Shown: positions 29,607 to 36,791 of the stretch, one piece after another | Layout of the letters: every line of letters begins with the position of its first letter | How positions within the stretch are numbered: the stretch's first letter is position 1 | Origin: Sphingomonas sp. AOB5 | GTDB lineage: Bacteria > Pseudomonadota > Alphaproteobacteria > Sphingomonadales > Sphingomonadaceae | Length of the DNA stretch: 64,000 bases | NCBI RefSeq assembly: GCF_029433115.1 | Contig: NZ_JARNTV010000003.1 | Span: 1-64,000, forward strand | Reading direction: 5' to 3' | Program-made: the position numbers and the translations under genes | The notes under the pieces: model-generated | Told to the model about the DNA's origin: nothing | The model's input: the letters and a program-made list of their open reading frames with translations, nothing else | Databases searched by the model: none

Positions 29607-30551
29607 ATGATCCGCGCATGTCTGATCGCCCTGCTCACGCTTTTCCTTGCGCCGATCGCGCTCGCGAACGGTTTCGAGGACCCGGATACGGGCGAACTGC
29701 CCGCAGGTTTTCAGGGCCAGGTCGCCTATTTCGGCAATTATACCGGCCGCACTTCGGTGATGGCATCGCGCAATTCGCGCGCGCCCGACGTGCCCTGCCC
29801 CTACAAGGACAATCGCTGCTGGGAACAGGTGGTGGGCGGCGGCGTGAAGGTGGTGCTCACCTTCAACGGCGATCAGGTGACCGGCTTCTACTTCAGCGTC
29901 GGCGGCTTTATCGGTCCGAACGGGCTGAGCCAGGGCTCGCTGACCGGACGCCGCACCCCCGGCGGATGCGAACTGTTCGAGGCTGACGGCACCACCTGGG
30001 TCGCGACGCTTTGCAACCGCCGCGAGTTCCGCGGCCAGATCATCTCGGTGAAGGGCATTCCGAAACAGTCCGACGTGCGCTTCGGTACCGTCGGCATGTT
30101 CGTCCGCGATCTCGGGTGGGTGAACGAGCAGACCGGGCGGATCGAATCGCGCAATCGCCGGATCGACTGGCTGGGCAATCGCCTCAACCGGCCAGGCACC
30201 GACGAATCGCATTTCCGCATCGCGATCGAACTCGATTCGTACAGCCGTCGTCCTTACGGCCTCGACGATGACCGGCTCTCGCCGCCGACCGTCCCGTCGC
30301 GCTGGAACGGCGCAAGGAACAAGGCGGGCAAGAACCGCCGCTATTTCATGGAAACCACCTACACCCGGCGCGACAATTCGACCGGCCGGGTCGGTGCCGT
30401 GCTGTACAATGGCAATGTCGAGTGCGTGCAATGGGAGGGCGAGGAATGCCAGCCGATCCGCCCGCCGATCGTGCTCACCCCGCCCCAGCCCGACGATGAC
30501 GGCGGATGGCTGTCGCGCAGCACTGCGCCGATCGTGATGGGCGGCAACTGA
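29607..30551 (+). CDS. Exported protein of unknown function
   Basis: A 314-residue protein with signal peptide MIRACLIALLTLFLAPIALA, then a mature domain with several cysteines (VPCPYKDNRCWE, GGCELFEAD, ATLCNRRE, VECVQWEGEEC) that could form disulfides. The middle is rich in aromatic and glycine residues (FYFSVGGFIGPNGLSQGSL). The C-terminus is proline-rich. ATG 29607 follows GGAGGAG. No family is recognised. It is monocistronic, followed by the ribosomal rpsF operon after 165 bp. Confidence 0.65.
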   Translation: MIRACLIALLTLFLAPIALANGFEDPDTGELPAGFQGQVAYFGNYTGRTSVMASRNSRAPDVPCPYKDNRCWEQVVGGGVKVVLTFNGDQVTGFYFSVGGFIGPNGLSQGSLTGRRTPGGCELFEADGTTWVATLCNRREFRGQIISVKGIPKQSDVRFGTVGMFVRDLGWVNEQTGRIESRNRRIDWLGNRLNRPGTDESHFRIAIELDSYSRRPYGLDDDRLSPPTVPSRWNGARNKAGKNRRYFMETTYTRRDNSTGRVGAVLYNGNVECVQWEGEECQPIRPPIVLTPPQPDDDGGWLSRSTAPIVMGGN

Positions 30552-30656
30552 GCGCCCTCTCCCGGGCTTGCCTTTTGAGGGGTCCTGCGTCATAGGGCCG
30601 CCTTCGCATCGGGCGGGAAGCTGATTCCCGCTCGTTTGCGTTTGAAGAAGACGACA

Positions 30657-30698
30657 GCCGGAGGGGCGCCCGTGATGGTCACGGCGTCAGCGATCGGC
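30657..30698 (+). promoter_or_regulatory. Possible S6:S18 autoregulatory leader before rpsF
   Basis: A stem CGCC(C)GTGA / TCACGGCG with TGG loop (30667-30686) is framed by GCCG (30657-30660) and CGGC (30695-30698), 20 to 60 nt upstream of the rpsF start. Many rpsF-rpsR operons carry a leader in this place that binds S6:S18 through a CCG element. The match is positional and structural only. Confidence 0.35.
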
Positions 30699-30716
30699 CA
30701 ACAGTGAGAAGAAAGC

Positions 30717-31088
30717 ATGGCTCTTTACGAGCATGTGTTCCTTGCGCGCCAGGATCTGGCACAGGCGCAGGTGGACGCACTGGCGGAAATCGCCACCAAG
30801 ATCGTCGAAGATCACAACGGCAAGGTCGTCAAGACCGAGTCGTGGGGTCTTCGCAGCCTCGCCTATCGCATCGCGAAGAACCGCAAGGCGCATTACGTGA
30901 TGCTCGAGATCGACGCGCCCGCGGGCACCGTCGCCGAGCTGGAGCGCCAGACGCAGATCAACGAAGACGTGATCCGCTACATGACCGTCAAGGTTGACGC
31001 TCATGAAGAGGGTCCTTCGGTGATGATGCGCAAGGGTGACCGCGAGCGTCGCGGCCGCCGCGACCGCGACGGCGGCTTCGAGGAGTAA
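30717..31088 (+). CDS. rpsF: 30S ribosomal protein S6
   Basis: A small-subunit protein of 123 residues that binds S18 on the platform. The N-terminus [19 protein letters not shown] and the strand [23 protein letters not shown] are characteristic. The tail is basic and repetitive ([15 protein letters not shown]). It is the first gene of rpsF-rpsR-rplI. Confidence 0.97.
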   Translation: MALYEHVFLARQDLAQAQVDALAEIATKIVEDHNGKVVKTESWGLRSLAYRIAKNRKAHYVMLEIDAPAGTVAELERQTQINEDVIRYMTVKVDAHEEGPSVMMRKGDRERRGRRDRDGGFEE

Positions 31089-31094
31089 TAGACA

Positions 31095-31319
31095 ATGGCA
31101 CGACCCTTTTTCCGCCGCCGCAAGAGCTGCCCCTTCTCCGCGAAGGACGCGCCCCGGATCGACTATAAGGACGTCCGGCTGCTGCAGGGCTTCGTCTCCG
31201 AGCGTGGCAAGATCGTCCCGTCGCGCATCACTTCGGTGAGCGCCAAGAAGCAGCGCGAACTGGCCCAGGCCATCAAGCGTTCGCGTCACCTGGGCCTGCT
31301 GCCCTACATCGTTAAGTAA
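31095..31319 (+). CDS. rpsR: 30S ribosomal protein S18
   Basis: A 74-residue basic protein of the 30S platform. [23 protein letters not shown] followed by [20 protein letters not shown] is the full family signature. It starts 6 bp after the rpsF stop. Confidence 0.97.
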   Translation: MARPFFRRRKSCPFSAKDAPRIDYKDVRLLQGFVSERGKIVPSRITSVSAKKQRELAQAIKRSRHLGLLPYIVK

Positions 31320-31331
31320 GGAGCAGATCCG

Positions 31332-31940
31332 ATGGAAGTCATTCTGCTGGAACGCGTCGAGAAGCTCGGCGCCATCGGCGACATCGTGAAGGTCAAGGAC
31401 GGGTTCGCCCGCAACTACCTTCTTCCGAACAAGAAGGCGCTCCGTTCGAACGCCGCCAACAAGAAGGTGTTCGAAGCGAACCGTGCGCGGATCGAAGCGG
31501 ACAACGCCAACCGTCGCGGCGAAGCCGAGAAGGATGCGGTCAACTTCAAGGACGTGTCGGTCACGCTGATCCGTCAGGCATCGAACACCGGCCAGCTCTA
31601 CGGTTCGGTCGCGGTTCGCGATCTGGTCGAAGCGCTCGTCGCCGATGGCCACAAGGTCAACAAGGCGCAGGTCGTCCTGAACAAGCCGATCAAGTCGATC
31701 GGCGTGTATGACGTCACTGTCGCGCTGCACCCCGAAGTGTCGGTGACCGTCAAGGTCAACGTCGCTCGCTCGCCGGAAGAGGCCGAGATGCAGTCGCAGG
31801 GCGTCGACGTGATGGCCGCGATGTTCGAGAAGGACGAGACCGGCTTCGTCGAGGATTACGATCCGAACGCCGAGCCGGGCGCAACCGCCGAAGTCCAGTC
31901 GGCTCCGGCCGAAGACGAAAGCGAGACCGCCGAGGGCTGA
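31332..31940 (+). CDS. rplI: 50S ribosomal protein L9
   Basis: A large-subunit protein of 202 residues. The N-terminal domain MEVILLERVEKLGAIGDIV and the long connecting helix are clear. It is longer than the roughly 150-residue enterobacterial form because of an acidic C-terminal tail (EDYDPNAEPGATAEVQ), common in Alphaproteobacteria. It starts 12 bp after rpsR and is followed by a terminator. Confidence 0.97.
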   Translation: MEVILLERVEKLGAIGDIVKVKDGFARNYLLPNKKALRSNAANKKVFEANRARIEADNANRRGEAEKDAVNFKDVSVTLIRQASNTGQLYGSVAVRDLVEALVADGHKVNKAQVVLNKPIKSIGVYDVTVALHPEVSVTVKVNVARSPEEAEMQSQGVDVMAAMFEKDETGFVEDYDPNAEPGATAEVQSAPAEDESETAEG

Positions 31941-31961
31941 GCCCTTCGCTTGTCAGCTACG

Positions 31962-31999
31962 AAAAGGGCCGTTCCGGGATGCCGGGACGGCCCTTTTTC
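31962..31999 (+). terminator. Terminator of the rpsF-rpsR-rplI operon
   Basis: AAAAGGGCCGT (31962-31972) pairs with ACGGCCCTTTTT (from 31987), with an inner CCGGGATGCCGGG section, followed by a T-rich run. Confidence 0.88.
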
Positions 32000-32061
32000 T
32001 TTTGGCGCACCTGTCCTACCGTGCAGGTCTGGCATGAGTCCGTATCGGGGGGAGTACCACC

Positions 32062-32529
32062 ATGATCTACAAGTTCGCCGCCGCGCTTGCGCTGTCGTTC
32101 GCTGCTGCGCCCGCCATGGCGCAGGACATGCAGCAGGTCGACGGATGGTATCTTGCCGAAGTGCGCCCGGGCGTATGCCAGATGGTCGCGCCGTTTCAGG
32201 ATCCGACGATGATCAGCTTCATCGCATCGGAGACACTGCCGGGCATGATCGTGCTGATCGACGAAACCTGGAAGCTGGAGAATGGCGGGACCTATCAGGT
32301 CCAGTTCTCGTGGGACAACTGGCGCAGCTCGCGCTCGGTCGCAGGGAAAGCAAATCTGTCGAGCAACGGCCGCTACACGATCGGCATGCAGACCGATATC
32401 GCGACCAACCGTTTGATCCGGCAAGCGAGGCGGATCTCCGTGCGCGTGCCCCAGCTCGGCATCGACAGCTCGGTTACGCTACCCGCAAACGCGCTTGCCG
32501 CGCTGGTCACCTGCTTCAACGGGGGCTGA
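32062..32529 (+). CDS. Small secreted protein, tandem paralog 1
   Basis: A predicted periplasmic protein of 155 residues with signal peptide MIYKFAAALALSFAAAPAMA. It has one cysteine near the mature N-terminus (RPGVCQMVAPF) and one at the end (LAALVTCFNGG), probably paired. It shares the layout cysteine, LPGMIVLIDETWKLENG, RISVRVPQLGIDSSVTLPANAL with the next gene, which matches at MGGMIGLVDGNWAFKEG and LQLRIPSLGVDRKIALPAEAL. ATG 32062 follows GGGGGGAG. The family is not recognised. Confidence 0.7.
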   Translation: MIYKFAAALALSFAAAPAMAQDMQQVDGWYLAEVRPGVCQMVAPFQDPTMISFIASETLPGMIVLIDETWKLENGGTYQVQFSWDNWRSSRSVAGKANLSSNGRYTIGMQTDIATNRLIRQARRISVRVPQLGIDSSVTLPANALAALVTCFNGG

Positions 32530-32530
32530 C

Positions 32531-32986
32531 ATGCTGAAGGCGCTGGCCTTCGCGACCGCGCTGGTCGCCCTGCCCGCGCCGGCGATGGCGCAGGAACTGA
32601 CGCGGTGGCTGGTCAAGCCGGCGCCGCCCAAGGCGTGCGAGCTGCTCGGCGCGGTCGACGACAGCGTGTTCAGCTATATCGAGTCCACCGACATGGGCGG
32701 CATGATCGGGCTGGTCGATGGCAACTGGGCGTTCAAGGAAGGCGATACGTTTCCCGGACAACTCTCTTTCGACGGCGGGAAGAACTGGCAGGCGGTGTCG
32801 CTGTTCACCGGCAAGTCCGAAAGCGGCAGATGGGCGGTCGCGATGCTGATCGAAAGCGAGACATTCGCCCGCATACGCGCGCAACGTGGCCTCCAGCTGC
32901 GGATCCCGTCACTGGGCGTCGACCGGAAGATCGCCCTGCCCGCCGAAGCCCTTGCCAAACTGGCGGATTGCGTCCCGAAAAGCTGA
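32531..32986 (+). CDS. Small secreted protein, tandem paralog 2
   Basis: A predicted periplasmic protein of 151 residues with signal peptide LKALAFATALVALPAPAMA. Cysteines are at KACELLGA and LADCVPKS, matching those of the preceding gene. It starts one base after that gene's stop, so both arose by tandem duplication and remain co-transcribed. The second half (IPSLGVDRKIALPAEALAKL) is the best-conserved part of the pair. Function unknown. Confidence 0.7.
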   Translation: MLKALAFATALVALPAPAMAQELTRWLVKPAPPKACELLGAVDDSVFSYIESTDMGGMIGLVDGNWAFKEGDTFPGQLSFDGGKNWQAVSLFTGKSESGRWAVAMLIESETFARIRAQRGLQLRIPSLGVDRKIALPAEALAKLADCVPKS

Positions 32987-33005
32987 CCTGCCCAGGCCGG
33001 AAAAG

Positions 33006-33044
33006 AAAAAGGGGCGCCGGGGAAAGATCCGGCACCCCTTTTCC
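33006..33044. terminator. Bidirectional terminator
   Basis: AAAAAGGGGCGCCGG (33006-33020) and CCGGCACCCCTTTT (33029-33042) form a stem with A/T runs on both sides. It can stop transcripts arriving from the paralog pair on the plus strand and from the 25-codon gene on the minus strand. Confidence 0.78.
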
Positions 33045-33070
33045 GGGTGAGCTGGTGAAAAAATGCCGCG

Positions 33071-33148
33071 TCAGGGGCAAGCCACGCATGCGCCGATGAC
33101 TGCAGCGAGCGGTATCAGTGCGAGCACTACCGGAAAAACCTGCTTCAT
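33071..33148 (-). CDS. 25-residue hydrophobic small protein
   Basis: A short gene encoding MKQVFPVVLALIPLAAVIGA followed by CVACP and a stop. A charged start, a single hydrophobic helix and a terminal CxxC suggest a tiny membrane peptide or a processed lipopeptide. AGGGAAATC precedes the ATG at 33148, and a terminator with a good U-run on this strand follows 27 bp after the stop. Those flanking signals are the main reason to call it a gene. Function unknown. Confidence 0.5.
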   Translation of the reverse strand: MKQVFPVVLALIPLAAVIGACVACP

Positions 33149-33268
33149 CGTGATTTCCCTGTTATCTTCGTTGCTTGTGGTTGAAACGAGCGGGATCGAT
33201 TAAGGTTGCAAGAATATGAATCGGTTGTTCATCGCCGGTTCGGAATGGAGGCGGGACTGAAGACCGCA

Positions 33269-33886
33269 ATGCGCCCGCTCCTGCTGATCCTGCTGTCTGC
33301 CCTGCTCGCCGCCAGTGCGCCGCCGACGCCCCAGATCACGCTGGAAACCGCGGTGATTGCCGAGATCAACTATGCCCGCGCCAACCCGAAAGCCTATGCC
33401 AACCGGCTGCGCGAGTATCGCAAGGGGTTTCGCGGCAACACCGTCTACTACCCCGGCAACCGCGACGGGCTGTACACCTACGAAGGCGTGGCCGCGGTGG
33501 ACGAGGCGATCCGCTTTCTCGACCGCCAGACGCCGCTAGGCCCGCTCCGGCACGCCCCGTTGCTCGCCCGCGCCGCAAGGGACCATATCGACGAGCAGGG
33601 ACCGCGCGGCGTAACCGGGCATGAGTCTCGCAATGGCGACCGGGCGGCACAGCGGGTGCTTAAGCGCGGCGGCGGCACCTATGTGGCGGAGAACATCACC
33701 TATGGCCCGCCCAGCGCCGCGGAGGTGGTGCGCCAGCTGATCGTCGACGATGGAGTGCCCGGGCGCGGGCATCGGCGGGTGATCTATGCCGGGGAATTCC
33801 GTTTCGCCGGAGCAGCTTGCGGCGGGCACCGCGTCTATCGCCATATGTGCGTGATCGTCTCCGGCCGCACCGCTGACGGGCATTAG
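33269..33886 (+). CDS. Secreted CAP-domain (SCP-like) protein 1
   Basis: A 205-residue exported protein with signal sequence MRPLLLILLSALLAASA and a CAP/SCP domain. ITLETAVIAEINYARANPKA forms the first helix, LLARAARDHIDEQGPRGVTGHES supplies cavity histidines, and GVPGRGHRRVIYAGEFRFAGAAC closes the fold. Bacterial CAP proteins bind or cleave extracellular ligands, but the activity is rarely known. ATG 33269 is favoured by the signal peptide; an ATG at 33245 adds eight residues. The next gene but for a palindrome is a clear paralog. Confidence 0.8.
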   Translation: MRPLLLILLSALLAASAPPTPQITLETAVIAEINYARANPKAYANRLREYRKGFRGNTVYYPGNRDGLYTYEGVAAVDEAIRFLDRQTPLGPLRHAPLLARAARDHIDEQGPRGVTGHESRNGDRAAQRVLKRGGGTYVAENITYGPPSAAEVVRQLIVDDGVPGRGHRRVIYAGEFRFAGAACGGHRVYRHMCVIVSGRTADGH

Positions 33887-33899
33887 GGTTGCGGTACCA

Positions 33900-33962
33900 G
33901 CCCGCTCCCCCACCCGGCCACCCATAGAATACTTCCGTTGGGTGGCCGGGTGGGGAGCGGGC
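33900..33962. repeat. Long inverted repeat between the two CAP genes
   Basis: A left arm at 33900-33924 (core CCACCCGGCCACCCA) and a right arm at 33939-33962 (core TGGGTGGCCGGGTGG) form a stem of about 24 bp with one bulged C and a 14-nt loop. No U-tract follows, so it acts as an RNA-stabilising hairpin or a REP-type element as readily as a terminator. Confidence 0.75.
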
Positions 33963-34114
33963 CGGTGCCGCCTCCGGTTCGACCACGCCGAACCGGCTGA
34001 AAAGGTAAACCGTGAATCTACGGACTGTTTTGGGCGGGCGTTAACCGGCTAAAGGCAAGTCTCTGATTTCCATCCGCGAATTGGTCGCGGATCGGTTCCC
34101 GGGGGGGAACTCGC

Positions 34115-34807
34115 TTGACCCTGTTCGCTCGCGCCGCCGCTGCGCTCGGCATGTGCTGGCTTGCCCTGTGCGGCATGTCCGATCCCAAGGCCACCGCCTC
34201 GCTGGAAGCCGGGGTGCTCGAGCGGATCAACTTCGCCCGCCAATATCCGCAGGAATATGCCGAACTGCTGCGCGACTATCGCCGCTTCTTCGAGGGCAAT
34301 ATCCTGTTCCTGCCCGGCGATCCCAACGGGCTGATCACCCGCGAGGGGCCGCGCGCGGTGGACGAGGCGATCGACTTTCTGGAGGCACAGGCGCCCCTGC
34401 CCCCGCTGACCCGCGCGGAGATACTGACCCTGGCCGCGCGCGACCATGCCGATATGCAGGGCCCGGTGGGCGGCACCGGCCATGTCTCACGCGACGGCGC
34501 CAGCCCCGGCGAGCGGGTGAAACGGCGCGGCGGCGACATCTATGTCGGCGAGAGCATCTCCTATGGCCATGCCGATCCGGACAGCGTGGTGATGCAGTTC
34601 ATCATCGACGACGGCGTGCCTTCACGCGGCCACCGCAAGCTGATCTTCGCCAGCGACTTCCGCTACGCCGGGGTCGGCTGCGGTTCGCATCGCAGCTATC
34701 GCCACATGTGCGTGGTAGACCTGAGCGGCACCGCAACCGGCGCGCCGGTGATGCCCGAATGGGCCAGCGCGCAGGGCGGGCAGCTGTTCCGGATGCCGGA
34801 GCGCTAA
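34115..34807 (+). CDS. Secreted CAP-domain (SCP-like) protein 2
   Basis: A 230-residue paralog of the preceding CAP protein. Shared elements include LEAGVLERINFARQYPQEYA, LTLAARDHADMQGPVGGTGH, RGGDIYVGESISYG and GVPSRGHRKLIFASDFRYAG. TTG 34115 follows GGGGGGG and begins a hydrophobic leader (LFARAAAALGMCWLALCG). The C-terminal extension GAPVMPEWASAQGG is absent from the first copy. The two probably differ in ligand or expression; no function is assigned. Confidence 0.78.
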   Translation: MTLFARAAAALGMCWLALCGMSDPKATASLEAGVLERINFARQYPQEYAELLRDYRRFFEGNILFLPGDPNGLITREGPRAVDEAIDFLEAQAPLPPLTRAEILTLAARDHADMQGPVGGTGHVSRDGASPGERVKRRGGDIYVGESISYGHADPDSVVMQFIIDDGVPSRGHRKLIFASDFRYAGVGCGSHRSYRHMCVVDLSGTATGAPVMPEWASAQGGQLFRMPER

Positions 34808-34818
34808 GGGGAGCGGGC

Positions 34819-35220
34819 TTACTCGTTATAACCGTACGCGATGGTCTGGGTCGTGCCGGCGGTGATGGTGAAACGGCGCGATTGTGACTGGAGCCAGTTG
34901 CAGCTGCTCGCGCCATTGGACTGAACATTGCAGGTGCCCGAACGCCCGACCATGATATCCCAGCAACCCGCACCGAGCGGGAAGCGCATGCTGGAATTAT
35001 TGTAGATCACCTGCTGGTTGCCCAGCCGGTTGAGACCATGGCTCATCGCGGAGCAGCGCGAGAGGGTGACGACATCGATCCCGACGCCGCTCTGGTTCTG
35101 GACGATGAGCCAGCCCGACGCCTCACCCTGACGGACGAGATCGCCGCCGGTGAGCGTGGCGCAGCCGGTGAGTGCGGCCGCACCCGAAAGCGCGGCGAGG
35201 AACGAAAGACGCAGTTTCAT
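34819..35220 (-). CDS. Small lipoprotein
   Basis: A 133-residue protein with a lipobox (AALTGC, cysteine at about residue 20) after a short signal peptide MKLRLSFLAALSGAA. The mature part contains SGWLIVQNQSGVGIDVVTLSRC and GAGCWDIMVGRSGTCNV with four further cysteines, and ends TQTIAYGYNE. It reads like a small immunoglobulin-like or carbohydrate-binding type domain, but no family is recognised. It converges with the second CAP gene. Confidence 0.7.
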   Translation of the reverse strand: MKLRLSFLAALSGAAALTGCATLTGGDLVRQGEASGWLIVQNQSGVGIDVVTLSRCSAMSHGLNRLGNQQVIYNNSSMRFPLGAGCWDIMVGRSGTCNVQSNGASSCNWLQSQSRRFTITAGTTQTIAYGYNE

Positions 35221-35648
35221 GAACGATGCCCCTGTGTTGTTCGCGATTCGACAGTGATGAAATGCTTTCGACCTGGCGGATACCCCCATTTGGAGGATGC
35301 GGGCGTCGAAGTGCAAAGTCCCGCAACTCACGCCATTCGTGACCTTTGCCCGAGGGGAAATGCGCATTTCGGCACTGGCGGGGAGCGCCATGCGCGGGGT
35401 GGTTCGACGGTTCAAAGAGCTGCGATGACGGGAGCAGGCGGACTCCAACATTGCAAGCTCGTCCCTTTGGACAAGTTGGATGAGCGGGATTGTGCTCCGG
35501 CGAAGGCCGGAGCGTTGGCGAGTGCCCGGGCTCTTTCCAAGGCTCCGGCCTTCGCCGGAGCACAGCTACTTGTCGCAGGCGGCGGCCGCGGCGTTAACCG
35601 GAGCCAAGCCCTTTGCTGATAAGACGCGGGCATCCAGGAGAAACGCTC
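35221..35648. other. Intergenic region with a REP-like inverted pair
   Basis: This stretch holds no supported gene. Its main feature is a pair of 23-bp arms at 35491-35513 and 35542-35564 in inverted orientation. Each arm is itself a hairpin (GCTCCGGC-GAAG-GCCGGAGC and the mirror), giving a double-hairpin REP/BIME-like unit. The rest contains the promoter region of the lipoprotein gene and the ribosome site GGAG for 35649. Confidence 0.7.
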
Positions 35649-35825
35649 ATGAAGTTCGTCGAATTCCATTCCCGCGGCGGCAACTATTATGTCGTGGTAG
35701 AGAACATCGCCTATCTGCGCACCGACGAGAACGGGCAGACCAAGATCGGGATGATCGGCGGGGATTCGCTGCTGGTGGTGGGATCGATGGCGGAGATTGC
35801 GGCGAAGGCGAGCGCGGAGGGGTAG
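35649..35825 (+). CDS. Small protein of unknown function
   Basis: A 58-residue protein (FVEFHSRGGNYYVVVENIAY, then IGGDSLLVVGSMAEIAAKA) predicted as a short beta sheet with a C-terminal helix. The pattern resembles FlbD-like small proteins in shape, but there is no flagellar context and similarity is weak. ATG 35649 follows GGAGAAACGCTC. Confidence 0.6.
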   Translation: MKFVEFHSRGGNYYVVVENIAYLRTDENGQTKIGMIGGDSLLVVGSMAEIAAKASAEG

Positions 35826-35900
35826 GCGTCTTCCGGCTCTCCGGTCGACAATGCACCGGGGCATGTCACATCATGCGACGACCCTGCCAATGGAGTCGAC

Positions 35901-36365
35901 ATGACACTCACCATCCGCCCGCCAGGCGATGCCGGCGACCGTGACTTCATCCGTGACCTGAATGCGCGCCTGACCGGCGTTATCGAAGCTCCGGCCCATT
36001 CCAGAGAGGAGGTCGTGTCCTTTCAGGAGCGTTTCACCGCGGCCTGGGAAGACGAAGCGGGCGATAGTGCGACCTTCATCGCCGCCAGCCAAGACGGAGA
36101 GCGGCTTGGCTATATCAATGTCCGGGGAAGCACCGATGAGATCGCCGACGAGAGATGCGGCTATATCGCGCTTCTGGCCGTGGTGGCTCATGCCGAGGGC
36201 GAAGGCGTGGGGCAGTCGCTTCTGGAAGCGGCCGAAACATGGTCGCGGCAAATGGGTTTCCGCCGGCTCGCGCTGGATGTCTTCGCCAGCAACCATCGCG
36301 GGCTACGCTTCTACGAGAAGAGCGGGTTCCAGCCGGAAACCATCCGGGTGATCAAGCAGCTCTGA
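35901..36365 (+). CDS. GNAT-family N-acetyltransferase
   Basis: A 154-residue acetyl-CoA-dependent acetyltransferase. Motif A is in IALLAVVAHAEGEGVGQSLL (about residues 91-110), followed by LALDVFASNHRGLRFYEKSGF near the C-terminus, the standard GNAT end. The acceptor is unknown. It lies alone, convergent with the mutL-tail remnant and the 102-residue gene. Confidence 0.85.
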   Translation: MTLTIRPPGDAGDRDFIRDLNARLTGVIEAPAHSREEVVSFQERFTAAWEDEAGDSATFIAASQDGERLGYINVRGSTDEIADERCGYIALLAVVAHAEGEGVGQSLLEAAETWSRQMGFRRLALDVFASNHRGLRFYEKSGFQPETIRVIKQL

Positions 36366-36389
36366 GAACCAGGCACGCGCACCCTGCCC

Positions 36390-36440
36390 TCACTTCCGCC
36401 CGAACAGCTTCTCGATATCGCCGTGCGCCGGTTTCACCCA
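36390..36440 (-). pseudogene. Second copy of the mutL 3' end (51-bp remnant)
   Basis: This 51-bp segment matches the last 51 bp of mutL (36792-36842) at about 47 positions. On the minus strand it encodes WVKPAHGDIEKLFGRK and a TGA, the MutL C-terminus with one changed residue. It is not part of any intact gene. It lies 14 bp beyond the 3' end of the small gene at 36454-36762, so that gene is bracketed by direct repeats. Confidence 0.82.
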
Positions 36441-36453
36441 AGTGGAAGCAGGC

Positions 36454-36762
36454 TTAAAGGTCCACCCGCACCTCAGCGACCGTTCCAAACGCTTCCAAGC
36501 GCGCGACCCTGAAACCAGCGCCCTTTAGGCGATCGGCTTGTCCGTCTTCCGAGTCGGAGACGATGACCCAAAGCGGCAGATCGTCATAATCGCTGTCGCC
36601 CATTGAAACTTTGATTTCAGTTTCTGCCCGAAAATATCGCCCCTCGGCATAATGGCTGCTTTCGCGCTCTTCGCGGCGTGATGCCCCAAAGGCATCGAAG
36701 ACCATCGATGCACAAATTGCGCTGTCGGCACAGTCGTCATGGGAGGCCGCCAAAACCAACAT
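36454..36762 (-). CDS. Unknown protein lying between duplicated mutL tails
   Basis: A 102-residue acidic protein with no recognised family: MLVLAASHDDCADSAICASM, a middle rich in charged residues (RREERESSHYAEGRYF) and a C-terminal alpha/beta part (LPLWVIVSDSEDGQADRLKG). ATG 36762 is preceded by GAGAGGTGG. The gene is 29 bp downstream of the mutL stop on the same strand and sits between two copies of the mutL 3' end, which suggests it arrived by insertion or recombination. Confidence 0.55.
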   Translation of the reverse strand: MLVLAASHDDCADSAICASMVFDAFGASRREERESSHYAEGRYFRAETEIKVSMGDSDYDDLPLWVIVSDSEDGQADRLKGAGFRVARLEAFGTVAEVRVDL

Positions 36763-36791
36763 TCTTCCACCTCTCGAACTGAGTTAGGCGA

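Noticed and set aside
36390-36440. Separate small coding gene for the MutL-like tail
   Set aside because: Only 16 codons and a stop remain, with no start or ribosome site; it is a duplicated gene end.
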